The translations under genes were made by a program, and so were the position numbers. A stretch of DNA of 64,000 bases from Burkholderia singularis (GTDB taxonomy: Bacteria > Pseudomonadota > Gammaproteobacteria > Burkholderiales > Burkholderiaceae). Shown here one piece after another: positions 29,362-38,406 of the stretch. The first letter of the stretch is position 1, and each line of letters begins with the position of its first letter. The notes beneath the pieces were generated by a model. It was given only the letters and a program-made list of their open reading frames with translations. It was not told the DNA's origin and did not search any database. The stretch spans positions 1 to 64,000 of the forward strand of contig NZ_FXAN01000109.1 in NCBI RefSeq assembly GCF_900176645.1. Reading direction: 5' to 3'.

Positions 29362-29592
29362 TTACTGCTGCGCGCCCTTGTCGTTCGTACCGGCTGCCGA
29401 CGCGGCTTCCGCCTTCATCTTGGCCTTTTCCGAACCGTGCTTCTTCAGCTCGTGCTTCGGCTTGCTCTTGTCGTGCTTGGCGGCCGATGCGGCAACCGGC
29501 GCGGACGCGGCCGGCGCGGACGCCTGTGCGAACACGGAAGCCGAAGCGAGTGCGACAGCAGCGGTGGCGATCGAAGCAATGATCTTCTTCAT
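29362..29592 (-). CDS. Small alanine/lysine-rich exported protein
   Basis: A 76-residue protein with a textbook signal peptide (MKKIIASIATAAVALASASV, cleavage at VFA-Q). The short mature part is rich in Ala, Lys and Ser with KHDKSKPKHELKKHGSEKAK and is probably disordered. No family function is known. It has its own terminator. Confidence 0.75.
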   Translation of the reverse strand: MKKIIASIATAAVALASASVFAQASAPAASAPVAASAAKHDKSKPKHELKKHGSEKAKMKAEAASAAGTNDKGAQQ

Positions 29593-30011
29593 GTTTTTCC
29601 TTGACTATCCAAAACGGAAAGATCCGATTAAGAACGATGCGTTGGAGCGCATCTGGCGCCGGTATTATCCGAGATCCGGCCGTGCGCCCGGCTGTTCGCC
29701 GGGCATTCGTCGCACCGGATGCTCGTGCGCCGCTTCTATAACGCAGCGCGTGCGCGCGGCGTTGACACATCGTGCACAGCCTTTTTCAAGCTTGCGCGTC
29801 GCGCGCCGTCAGCGAAATGAAAACACTTTTTAACACCCTCGGCGCGCGTGTCTTGTTAGGCTCGGGGGCACGTCCGGATGCACGAGCATCGTGTTTCGCA
29901 CGACATTTCGCTCACATCATCCGCCTCATCGGCGCAAAGCGGCATGCGCCGGGTGGAATCCGGATGTGCCGTCAACGCATGACTTTGCAACGAATCACTT
30001 TGGAATCGCCT
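29593..30011. other. Divergent promoter region
   Basis: Over 400 bp between the small exported protein and the lipoprotein gene. The lipoprotein frame is open back to 29772, but only the part from 30012 begins with a signal peptide. No other element was recognised. Confidence 0.4.
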
Positions 30012-30383
30012 ATGAAATCGATCAAGATTCTCGTGCGCTGCGCGCTCGTCAGCGCCGCAGCGACGCTCGCTGCCTGCGCCGGCTCACCGGCGAACGGCCC
30101 GCAGGGCAGCTCGGCAAACGGCCGAATCATTTATGTGTCGTCGGCGCGCGAGCCGCGCGACATCGAACGCTGCCTGACGAGCCGCCTGCCGCAGGCGCGC
30201 GTCGCGCAGCAAAACCCGACGACCGTGCTGATCGGACCGTACTCGACCGATGCGGATTGGACCGTCACGCTCGCGCCATCCGGCTCGAGCGGCACGACGC
30301 TCGGCGTCTATCGCCCGAGAAGCGGCGACGGTGATCCGGAAGAATCGGAGCTGCGCTTTCATATCGCTCGCTGCTCGGTATGA
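30012..30383 (+). CDS. Small putative lipoprotein
   Basis: A 123-residue protein with a lipobox (LAAC) placing the acylated cysteine at residue 22. The mature region contains two cysteines (ERCLTSRL and IARCSV) that may form a disulphide. Family and function are not recognised. It directly precedes the 8-bp repeat array. Confidence 0.75.
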   Translation: MKSIKILVRCALVSAAATLAACAGSPANGPQGSSANGRIIYVSSAREPRDIERCLTSRLPQARVAQQNPTTVLIGPYSTDADWTVTLAPSGSSGTTLGVYRPRSGDGDPEESELRFHIARCSV

Positions 30384-30415
30384 CGCGCGGCGCGCTGGGC
30401 AGCGTCGATTCGACG

Positions 30416-30463
30416 CGCTTAGCCGCTTAGCCGCTTAGCCGCTTAGCCGCTTAGCCGCTTAGC
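30416..30463. repeat. 8-bp microsatellite CGCTTAGC, six perfect copies
   Basis: Six uninterrupted copies of CGCTTAGC fill 48 bp just after the lipoprotein gene. The array is non-coding and marks the left edge of the siderophore locus. Perfect short tandem repeats of this kind usually vary in copy number between strains. Confidence 0.95.
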
Positions 30464-30643
30464 GCGTCCAGCATAGTCGATCGACGCGCCCGCGTGCCGA
30501 TATGCCGGTGCGCCGATATTTCAGCCCGCCGGCGCCGCGTATTCGCGCCCGCCGTCCGGCCGGCGCAACTCACGCCCCCACCGCTCGACTCCGCCGCCCG
30601 GCGCATGCCGCCGTGCCCGCCGTTGCGCGCCGGGCAACCCGCG

Positions 30644-31873
30644 TCACGGCTGCGCATGCATCCGCCGTGTGCGCAGCCACGTCGCGCCGCACACCATCAA
30701 CAACATCCCGCCGATAACCACAAACGGCGCTTGTGCGCGCCAGTCATACAACGCCGCACCGATGAGCGGCGCGGCAACCATGCTGAGCCCTTGCGCGGTG
30801 GACATCGCCCCGGCGCATGCGCCCTGCTCTCGCGCATCGACCGCCGCGCTCGCGAGCGCGGCCACCGCGGGAAACGACGCGCCCATCCCGCACGCGGCGA
30901 CGAGATAGCTCACGCAGACGGCCATCGGCTGCGCCGGCCCGACGAGCAGCACCGACGCGAACCCCGCCGCACCCGCGAGTGCTCCCCAGCGCAGCCACTG
31001 CAGCGGTGCGACGCTCGGCAGCCGGCCGACCACCGACTGCATCGCGATCATGCCCAATCCCGCGCTGCCGAGCGCGTAGCCCGCGACGACAGCCGCTTGC
31101 CGCGCCGGAACGTGCAGCCGGTCGATCACGTAAAACCCGAACGCGCTGTTCGCGATCCCGATGACGCTGTACAGCACCAAGGCGCAGAGCCAAGGCTTGC
31201 GTATCCGCGCATCGGCGATCTTCAGCCGCGCCGGCGCATCGCGCCGCTCCCGCGGCCCGGTATCGCGCAGACGGCCGAGCCCCGGCCAGCCCGCGAGCGG
31301 CAACAGCGCGAACACGGCAAGCATCGCCGCCATATCGTGGCCGGCGATCCAGCCGGCGACGGGCGGCGCGATCACCATGCCGAGCGCCCCCGCCGCGCCG
31401 AAGCGCGCCATTGCCGCCGCGCGCGCGTGCGGCGCGGTGCGATCGGCAATCCATGCAACCGCCGCGACCGGCAACGCGGCGAAATATCCGCCCATCGCCG
31501 CGCGCGTCGCCAACAGCACCGCCACGCTCAGCGCGAGCGCAGGCGCGCGAGCGCGCAGCGCCCACCCGACATACAGCGCGAGCAGCAGATAAGACGCGGT
31601 AAAACCGGCCATCGCGATGCGCATCACCGGCACGCGGCCGCGCAAATCCGCCAAGCGTCCCCAACGGCGCGCGGTCGCGACCCAGACCAGCCCGACCACG
31701 GCAATGATCGCGCCCATATGCGATGCCTGCAGATTCAGCAAGCGCGCGAGCGGGGCCGCAACGGCGAAGAACGCATAGCTGCCCGCCATCATCGCGAAAT
31801 TCGCGATGAGCAGCGGCGTGAGCGCCGGGCCGGTTGCGGCTGTCGACGCGGTGTCAGCGGAAGTCGTGGACAT
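30644..31873 (-). CDS. MFS transporter, probable catecholate siderophore exporter
   Basis: A 409-residue major facilitator protein with about twelve hydrophobic segments and the loop motif GRLADLRGRVPVMRIAM between helices 2 and 3. It is the last gene of the minus-strand siderophore operon, and its ATG lies inside the end of the DAHP synthase gene (20-bp overlap), so it is co-translated with it. By analogy with EntS-type exporters it probably secretes the finished siderophore, inferred from context. A frame open to 31948 would overlap the upstream gene even more. Confidence 0.85.
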   Translation of the reverse strand: MSTTSADTASTAATGPALTPLLIANFAMMAGSYAFFAVAAPLARLLNLQASHMGAIIAVVGLVWVATARRWGRLADLRGRVPVMRIAMAGFTASYLLLALYVGWALRARAPALALSVAVLLATRAAMGGYFAALPVAAVAWIADRTAPHARAAAMARFGAAGALGMVIAPPVAGWIAGHDMAAMLAVFALLPLAGWPGLGRLRDTGPRERRDAPARLKIADARIRKPWLCALVLYSVIGIANSAFGFYVIDRLHVPARQAAVVAGYALGSAGLGMIAMQSVVGRLPSVAPLQWLRWGALAGAAGFASVLLVGPAQPMAVCVSYLVAACGMGASFPAVAALASAAVDAREQGACAGAMSTAQGLSMVAAPLIGAALYDWRAQAPFVVIGGMLLMVCGATWLRTRRMHAQP

Positions 31874-33014
31874 GTCGTTCCTGATCGATATAAAGCGGCG
31901 AAGGCGCGGATTGGCGACGGTGCGTGACATGAGCGGCCAGACGCGCATGCGCGCTCATCAGCGCCGCCTCGGTCGCCTGCCAGCCGAGGCACGGATCGGT
32001 GATCGAGCAGCCGTAGCGCAACGCGGCCGGCCCGTCATCGAGCGACTGCCGCCCTTCTTCGATGAAACTCTCGAGCATCACGCCACGAATCGAGCGATTG
32101 CCGGCGCAAATCTGTTCGACGACATCGTCGAGCACCGTGACCTGCCGAGCGGCATGCTTGCCGCAATTCGCGTGAGAACAGTCGACGATGATGTTCTGCG
32201 GCAACGCATTCGCGCACAGCGCGCGCTCAGCCGCCGCGACGCTCGCCGCACCGTAGTTCGGGCCGTCGCGGCCGCCGCGCAAAACCAGGTGCGCATGTGG
32301 ATTGCCGTCGGTATCCAACACGGCCGGATAGCCTTCGTCGTGCAGGCCGATGAACGTGTGCGCCTGCATGCTGCTGAGCATTGCGTGAACCGCGACGTCG
32401 ACGCCGCCGTCCGTGCCGTTCTTGAAGCCGACCGGCATCGGCAACCCCGAGGCCATTTCGCGATGCACCTGGGATTCGGCCGTGCGCGCGCCGATCGCGG
32501 TCCAGCTCACCAGATCGCTCAGATAATGCGGCGTGACGAGATCGAGTGCCTCGACCGCGGCCGGCAGCCCGAGCGCGCTGACTTCGGTGAGCAGCCGGCG
32601 CGCGGTCGCAATCCCTTCGTCGATCCGATGGCTGCCGTCCAGGCGCGGATCGTTGATGAGCCCTTTCCAGCCGAGCGTCGTGCGCGGCTTCTCGAAATAC
32701 ACGCGCATCACGATGCAGAACACATCGCGCACCGCCGGCGCCAGGCGGGCCAGGCGCAGCGCGTAATCGAGCGCGGCCTGCGGATCGTGAATCGAACACG
32801 GCCCGACGATCGCGATCCAGCGCGGATCGCGTCGCTCGAGAATCGCCTGCAATTGCCGCCGGCCAGCGTCGACGCTCGAGCGCATCGCCGCCGTGAGCGG
32901 ATAGCGCCGGCGCAACGCGGCAGGCGCGGGCAACGGCATGCGAACGCGCTGCCGCGCGCCGCGCGCGGGCTCCCCGGCCGCCCCGCCGTTCGAGTACAGG
33001 ATGATGTTTTTCAT
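31854..33014 (-). CDS. 3-deoxy-7-phosphoheptulonate (DAHP) synthase, class I
   Basis: A 386-residue AroF/G/H-type enzyme that condenses phosphoenolpyruvate and erythrose 4-phosphate, the first shikimate-pathway step. Signatures are GPCSIHD at 71-77, LPMPVGFKNGTDG in the middle and IVDCSHANCGK. Its place in a catecholate operon suggests a dedicated, iron-controlled supply of chorismate for 2,3-dihydroxybenzoate. The housekeeping isozyme would be elsewhere. The ATG at 33014 gives a normal N-terminus, and the longer frame runs into the neighbouring dehydrogenase gene. Confidence 0.93.
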   Translation of the reverse strand: MKNIILYSNGGAAGEPARGARQRVRMPLPAPAALRRRYPLTAAMRSSVDAGRRQLQAILERRDPRWIAIVGPCSIHDPQAALDYALRLARLAPAVRDVFCIVMRVYFEKPRTTLGWKGLINDPRLDGSHRIDEGIATARRLLTEVSALGLPAAVEALDLVTPHYLSDLVSWTAIGARTAESQVHREMASGLPMPVGFKNGTDGGVDVAVHAMLSSMQAHTFIGLHDEGYPAVLDTDGNPHAHLVLRGGRDGPNYGAASVAAAERALCANALPQNIIVDCSHANCGKHAARQVTVLDDVVEQICAGNRSIRGVMLESFIEEGRQSLDDGPAALRYGCSITDPCLGWQATEAALMSAHARLAAHVTHRRQSAPSPLYIDQERHVHDFR

Positions 33015-33078
33015 AACCGGATATCGAGAAGAAAACGAAGAGGCCGGCGCGCCGACGCTGCGGCGCGCGCCAGCCGTG

Positions 33079-33870
33079 TCATGCGCCGAGCGTCGCGCCG
33101 CCGTCGACCGTGAAGCTATGCAGCGCCACATGCCGCGATGCGTTCGACAGCAGGAACAGCACGGCGGCCGCGACATCGTCCGGATCGGCGATCCGGCGTA
33201 ACGGAATGCCGGTGCGAAACGCCGGCAGCGAGCCGTCGATCACGGCGTCGGCGCTGCGCGCATCGGTCCAAAGCTGGCGCTGCATCTGCGTGTCGGTCGA
33301 GCCGGGCGCGACGATGTTGCAGCGAATCCCGTATTCGGCAAGCTCGAGGCCTAGGCATTTCGTGAATTGATGCGCGGCCGCCTTCGACGCCGCATATGCC
33401 GCCATCCGCATTCGCGGCACGAGCGCCGCATTCGAGCCGACCGTGACGATGCTGCCCGCGCGCAACGGGATCATCCGCTGCGCGACCGCGCGCGACAGAT
33501 AAAAGACGCCGCTCGTGTTGACGGCGAAGCTGTGCGCCCAATCGTCATCGCTCAGCGTGCTCGCGTCGGCCACGCGCAAGATGCCCGCGACATTGGCCAA
33601 CATGCCGATCGGGCCGAGCGTCGCATCGATGCGCTCGACGGCGGCGCGCACGGCGTCGGCGTTCGCGACGTCGACGGCAAACGGATGGATGCGCGCGCCG
33701 GCCGATCCGGCGTCGGCGGCCAACTGCGCGAGCGCATCAGCGCGCACGTCGAGCGCCGCGACGCTCACGCCGCGCGCGGCAAGCGCGCGCGCAACGGCCG
33801 CGCCGATACCCTGCGCGGCACCGCTCACCACCGCGACCGTGCCGGGAAATTCGGGGAAGGTGCCACTCAT
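33079..33870 (-). CDS. entA: 2,3-dihydro-2,3-dihydroxybenzoate dehydrogenase (EntA/DhbA-like)
   Basis: A 263-residue short-chain dehydrogenase that oxidises 2,3-dihydro-2,3-dihydroxybenzoate to 2,3-dihydroxybenzoate with NAD. The cofactor motif is GAAQGIG at 17-23 and the catalytic Ser146, Tyr159 and Lys163 are in the expected spacing. The segment VGSNAALVPRMRMAAYAASK is characteristic of EntA-type enzymes. The gene lies between the NRPS and DAHP synthase genes on the same strand. Confidence 0.93.
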   Translation of the reverse strand: MSGTFPEFPGTVAVVSGAAQGIGAAVARALAARGVSVAALDVRADALAQLAADAGSAGARIHPFAVDVANADAVRAAVERIDATLGPIGMLANVAGILRVADASTLSDDDWAHSFAVNTSGVFYLSRAVAQRMIPLRAGSIVTVGSNAALVPRMRMAAYAASKAAAHQFTKCLGLELAEYGIRCNIVAPGSTDTQMQRQLWTDARSADAVIDGSLPAFRTGIPLRRIADPDDVAAAVLFLLSNASRHVALHSFTVDGGATLGA

Positions 33871-33955
33871 CGGATCAAGCTCCTGAATATCGTGAATGCC
33901 GGAGAATCGTGGAAAAGCGTCGAAGACGCGCAGGCGCCGGTTTCGCGCGCCAGCG

Positions 33956-36900
33956 CTATCCGAGACGCTCGGCGAGCACCGCGCCGATCTCGGCCATCGG
34001 CGCGGGATCGGACATGCCTTCGTGCGAGCATGCGAGCACGCGGCATTGCAGCGCGCCCGGGCGCAGATGCGCGGACCACGCGTCGGCACGGGGCGCATGC
34101 GCGGGATGGCGGGCGGCGCGAAACAACAGCACGTCGCCGTCGTAGCGCGGCGTATCGCTTGAGCGGAACATCTGCATCTGCCGCAGCGCCTGTGCGGCGA
34201 ACGCGTCCAAGCCCGCCGGGCCGAGCGAGGCAAATGCGCCGTTCGCGCGCAGCAACCGCTCGCGCAGCGCATCGGCGGCCGCGCCGCCGGTATCGAAATC
34301 GCCGTCGGCGCTCAGCAAGATCTGCAATACGTCGCGCAATGCCGGCATCGGGTAGGCGCGCCACGCCGACGCGGGATAGCTGTCCATCAGCGCAAGCAGG
34401 CCGATCGAGTGCCGGTCGCGCGCCAGCTTCGCCGCGACACCATGCGCAAGTGCGCCGCCGAGCGACCAGCCGAGCAGGTAATACGGCCCCTGCGGCTGCA
34501 ACGCGCGCACGCGCGCCGCGTAGCACTCGGCCAGCGCGTCGAAATCGGAAGCACTGCGCGTTTCGCCGACCGACATCTGCAAGCCATACACGGTGGTCTG
34601 CGGCACATGCCGCGCAATGCGTAGATAGCCCCACGCAATGCCGTCGGCCGGATGGAAACAAATCAGCGCCGGCCGGCCCGCGTCGCCGGTCTGGATCGTC
34701 AGCGTCGGCGCGAACGCATCCGGTGTGGCATGCGGGCGGTGGTACGCAAGCGGCACGCTCAGCGCCTGCGCGAGCGCGCGCACGCTCGCATGGCGAAACA
34801 GCATCGAAACCGGCACGTCGCGCCGCAATTCGGCCGCAAGGTGCGCGGCCGCCTGGATCGCTTGCAGCGATTTGCCGCCCAGATCGAAGAAATTCGATGC
34901 GCCCGTGAGCGGAACATCGCCCAGCACGTGCAAAAACGCGCGCTTGACTTGGCGCTCCAGCCCGCTCGCATCCGCGTCGGCGTCGGTGCTGTCCGTGCGT
35001 TGCGCGGTTGCATGCGCCAGCAGCGCCTTGCGGTCGGTTTTGCCGTTCGGGTTGCGCGGCAGTGCGTCGAGCACGTGCCACGCATCGGGAATCGCCGGTG
35101 CGGGCAGCGAGCGCGCAAGGAACGCGCGCAGCGCAGCCACGGCAGGCTCGCCCGCGACAAACGCGCTCAACGTGCAAATTCCGTCGCCGCGCGATACCGG
35201 CACGATCGCCGCCTCGCGCACGTTCGGCATCCTCAGCAGCAGGTTTTCGATTTCGAGTGGCTCGATGCGCAAGCCGCTGATCTTCACTTGGTGATCGATG
35301 CGCCCGAGAAACCGCAATTGCCCGTCGTGCAGCCGGGCGAGATCCCCGGTCCGATATGCGCGCTCGCCAGTGTCGGGCAGCATGACGAAGCGCGCGGCGC
35401 TCAGTTCGGGATCGTGCAGATACTCGAGCGCGAGTGCGTCGCCGACGAGCACAAGCTCGCCGGTTTGGCCCACTGCAACCGGATAAAGCCGCTCGTCGAC
35501 GAGCCGCGCGTCCACACCCGGGCGCGGCAGGCCGATCGGCACCGCATCGCCGTCACGCCAAACGGCGTGCGGGCCGCCGACGCGCGCCGTGGTCGCGATG
35601 ACCGTCGCTTCGGTTGGCCCGTAAGTGTTGAGCAGCACGTGCTGCGGCAGCAGCGCGCGCCAACGCGCGATCCGCTCGGGCAGCGCCGCCTCGCCGCCGA
35701 TGATCACGAGCCGCACGCCGCCAAGCCGCCGCGCGGCATCGGCGTCGAGCGCATGGGCGAGCACGTGCCAGTATGCGGTCGGCAGATCGAGCACCGTAAT
35801 GCGCAGACGCTCGATCGCGATGGCGAAGGTCGCGACCGAATCGAGCATCGCATCGTTGCGCAAGACAAGTGTCGCGCCATTGCATAGCGCGGAGAAGATT
35901 TCCTCGATGCTCGCGTCGAAATGCAGCGGCGCGAACTGCAGCACGCGGTCGGACGGCCCGATGCCGTACAACGCGCGCGTACTCGCAACGAACTGCGCGA
36001 GCGCGCGACGGCCGACCAGCACGCCGTTCGGCTTGCCGGTCGAGCCCGACGTGTAGAGCAGATACGCGGGTTGTCGGGCGCACGGCTCGGCATTCGTTTC
36101 GCTATCCGTAACGATACGCGACGCAGCGTCCAGCTCGACGTCCGCTTCGCTGATCGAGGCGACGCTCGTTGCGGCATTCGCGGCCGTGCTTGGAGTCGCG
36201 CCGACGCGCGGCGCGGCCATCGAATCGACGCGGCTCGACACCTTGTCCGCCACGGTGCCGAGCGCCGCGCCAGCCAAATCGATCGCGTCGAGATCGACGA
36301 CCGGCAGCGCGCCCGTCACGCCTCGCCACTGCGTGCGCGTTAGCACGAGATCGGGCGCAGCATCCGCAAGCATGTCCGCTGTCCGCTGCGCGGGGCCGCC
36401 GGGATCCAGCGGCACGAATGCCGCGCCGACTTGCAATGCGGCCAGCATCGACACGATCGCATCCGCCGAGCGCCCCACCATAATCGCAATCCGGCTGTGC
36501 GCGGCCGCGCCGCGTTGGGTCAGCGTTTGCGCGAGCGCATCGACGCGCGCGATCAACGCGCGATAATCGAGCCGCACGTCGCCGGCTTCGATCGCGATGC
36601 TGTCCGGTACGCGCGCCGCCGCCTGCCGCACAAGCGCGAGCACGTCGATCACGGGCTCGCGCAGCGGCTCGCCTCGGCAGACCGACAGCGGCGGCAGATC
36701 GTCCAATAGCGGCTCGAGCGGCCTATCCGGCTCATGCGCGGCGAATGCGGCCAGCCAGCCGGACAAATTGTGCGAGAGTGCCGATAAACGCGCATCGTCA
36801 TACGCATTGGGATTCGCTTCGAGCGTCACGCGCCATGCGCGATCACGCACGACGAACGTCACGTTCAGATCTTTCACCGGCCCGGCGCTGACGGGATGCA

Positions 36901-38011
36901 CATCGCTCGTCAAGCCGGTGAACGTGATGCGCCGATCGAACGGCCTCAGATTTACCACCTGGTTAAACACGGGCTTGTCGTGTTCGAGCAAACCGAGATC
37001 GCCGCAAATCCAGCTATAGCGATAATGCAAATGCGGCCGGATCGCGCGCAATTGACCGGCAGTCTCGGCCACGAGGGTATGCGGTGACGCATCGGTGCGA
37101 ACGTGTACCGCGAACGGCACGAGGTTCATCGCCATGCACGGCACATCGAGAACGGGGGTGCCCAGCCGGTTCATCACCGGCATGCCGAACGTTAGGTCGC
37201 GCCGGCCCGCTTGCTTGGCCAGCCACAGACCGATCGCGGTGAGCATCCATGCGCTCCAGTCCGAGCCGGCGCGTGCGGCCGCGGCCGTCAGCGCATCGGC
37301 ACGCGCCGGCTCGAATGTCAGCGTGCGCCGCCGCGGCATATCGCCCGAGCGCTGTTGCGGCGCGATCTGCGCAGGTGCGGGTAAGCCGCGCAAATGCTCT
37401 CGCCAAAACGCGCGATCCCGCTCGAATCTGCCTGTCTCGCGGTATGTGGCGTCCGCGTCGACCGCCGGCTCGATGCGCCATGTCGGCAGCGCAGGCAGCG
37501 GCGCGCCGCCGACACGCGCGTTGTAGCGCGCGGCGACAGCCTGCTGTAGCAGACCGTAACCGAATCCGTCGAGCGCGATGTGATGAACCTGCAAATACCA
37601 CCAGTGGCGCAGTGGCGACAACCGCAGCAGCGCGGTCCGATACAGCGCATCGGACGTCACGTCGCAGCGGGCCGACAGCGATGCATGCATCCACGCACGC
37701 GCAGCCTGTTCGGGATTGCCGTGCGCGCTGAAATCGACGGTCGGCAGCGACGCATCCGCGGCAACACGGCGCTGCCATAAGGTGCGTTGCGTGCTAGGCG
37801 CGCCGCCGTCCCATTCGAAGCGCATGTGCAGCGTATCCGCATGGTCGAGCACGTCGGTCACGCTGGCTTGCAGCGCGCCGACGTCAAGCGCGCCGTTTAA
37901 CTCGATCGCCTCGCCCGTCAGATAGTTCGCGCCTTCCGGGTCGACTTGTTGCGCGATCCAAATGCCGTATTGCGCGGCCGTCGCATGAATCCGTTCACTC
38001 GTTTGCTGCAT
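33956..38011 (-). CDS. Single-module siderophore NRPS (C-A-T-TE)
   Basis: A 1351-residue synthetase with the domain order of EntF. Condensation: active-site HHIALDG at 143-149. Adenylation: about 450-1000, with YTSGSTGKPNG at 653-663 and NGKTDRKAL at 989-997. Thiolation: LGGKSLQ with the carrier serine at 1048. Thioesterase: GWSLG with Ser1183 and a His in CSHEGM near the end. By alignment with GrsA the specificity residues are D699, A700, E703, D742, I770, G772, T796, V804 and I805, an acidic pocket fitting a basic amino acid (Lys-like) rather than the serine of EntF. About 60 extra Ala/Ser/Val-rich residues lie between core motifs A2 and A3. It should join 2,3-dihydroxybenzoate from the aryl carrier protein to this amino acid and release the product. 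The ATG at 38011 is chosen; a TTG at 38071 would overlap the DUF2218 gene. Confidence 0.92.
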   Translation of the reverse strand: MQQTSERIHATAAQYGIWIAQQVDPEGANYLTGEAIELNGALDVGALQASVTDVLDHADTLHMRFEWDGGAPSTQRTLWQRRVAADASLPTVDFSAHGNPEQAARAWMHASLSARCDVTSDALYRTALLRLSPLRHWWYLQVHHIALDGFGYGLLQQAVAARYNARVGGAPLPALPTWRIEPAVDADATYRETGRFERDRAFWREHLRGLPAPAQIAPQQRSGDMPRRRTLTFEPARADALTAAAARAGSDWSAWMLTAIGLWLAKQAGRRDLTFGMPVMNRLGTPVLDVPCMAMNLVPFAVHVRTDASPHTLVAETAGQLRAIRPHLHYRYSWICGDLGLLEHDKPVFNQVVNLRPFDRRITFTGLTSDVHPVSAGPVKDLNVTFVVRDRAWRVTLEANPNAYDDARLSALSHNLSGWLAAFAAHEPDRPLEPLLDDLPPLSVCRGEPLREPVIDVLALVRQAAARVPDSIAIEAGDVRLDYRALIARVDALAQTLTQRGAAAHSRIAIMVGRSADAIVSMLAALQVGAAFVPLDPGGPAQRTADMLADAAPDLVLTRTQWRGVTGALPVVDLDAIDLAGAALGTVADKVSSRVDSMAAPRVGATPSTAANAATSVASISEADVELDAASRIVTDSETNAEPCARQPAYLLYTSGSTGKPNGVLVGRRALAQFVASTRALYGIGPSDRVLQFAPLHFDASIEEIFSALCNGATLVLRNDAMLDSVATFAIAIERLRITVLDLPTAYWHVLAHALDADAARRLGGVRLVIIGGEAALPERIARWRALLPQHVLLNTYGPTEATVIATTARVGGPHAVWRDGDAVPIGLPRPGVDARLVDERLYPVAVGQTGELVLVGDALALEYLHDPELSAARFVMLPDTGERAYRTGDLARLHDGQLRFLGRIDHQVKISGLRIEPLEIENLLLRMPNVREAAIVPVSRGDGICTLSAFVAGEPAVAALRAFLARSLPAPAIPDAWHVLDALPRNPNGKTDRKALLAHATAQRTDSTDADADASGLERQVKRAFLHVLGDVPLTGASNFFDLGGKSLQAIQAAAHLAAELRRDVPVSMLFRHASVRALAQALSVPLAYHRPHATPDAFAPTLTIQTGDAGRPALICFHPADGIAWGYLRIARHVPQTTVYGLQMSVGETRSASDFDALAECYAARVRALQPQGPYYLLGWSLGGALAHGVAAKLARDRHSIGLLALMDSYPASAWRAYPMPALRDVLQILLSADGDFDTGGAAADALRERLLRANGAFASLGPAGLDAFAAQALRQMQMFRSSDTPRYDGDVLLFRAARHPAHAPRADAWSAHLRPGALQCRVLACSHEGMSDPAPMAEIGAVLAERLG

Positions 38012-38067
38012 GTGGCGTGTTGGCGAAATAATTGGCGATGCCAAGGAAAAGCCGGGCGCGCAGTGCG

Positions 38068-38406
38068 TCAAGCGCGCCGCCAGTCGACGGTCAATTGCGT
38101 GTTGCGCGCCATCAGCGCTAGGTGCTCGTCCATCACGTATTGAACCCGCTCGAGCTTGTCGGCCGAATCGGCTTCACAGCGGATGCTCAGAACGTCGTCG
38201 GTGCGGATCACGTAACACTTGCCGACGGGAAAATCGATCGTGGCGCGATGCTCGTCGAATGACACCGGCACCTTGATCGCGTAGTGCTTGCACATCTTGA
38301 ACAGCACGCGTTCGGCCTGCGGTAGCGCGACCTCGGCCGTGCTGACGAGCGGCGTGTCCGACGCGGGCAAGGAATTCGGTGTCTGCATGGCGGTTTTGTC
38401 CATCAT
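38068..38406 (-). CDS. DUF2218 family protein of the siderophore operon
   Basis: A 112-residue protein resembling DUF2218. Its core reads LFKMCKHYAIKVPVSFDEH and FPVGKCYVIRTDD, with a conserved C-terminal VMDEHLALMARN. The role of DUF2218 is unknown, though such genes occur near siderophore genes. It is not an MbtH-like protein: the MbtH Trp/Pro signature is absent, despite the typical MbtH size and position beside the NRPS gene. Its ATG overlaps the isochorismatase stop by 4 bp, so translation is coupled. Confidence 0.8.
   Translation of the reverse strand: MMDKTAMQTPNSLPASDTPLVSTAEVALPQAERVLFKMCKHYAIKVPVSFDEHRATIDFPVGKCYVIRTDDVLSIRCEADSADKLERVQYVMDEHLALMARNTQLTVDWRRA

Noticed and set aside
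38068-38406. MbtH-like protein
   Set aside because: Size and position fit, but the conserved Trp/Pro-rich MbtH signature is missing and the sequence resembles DUF2218.
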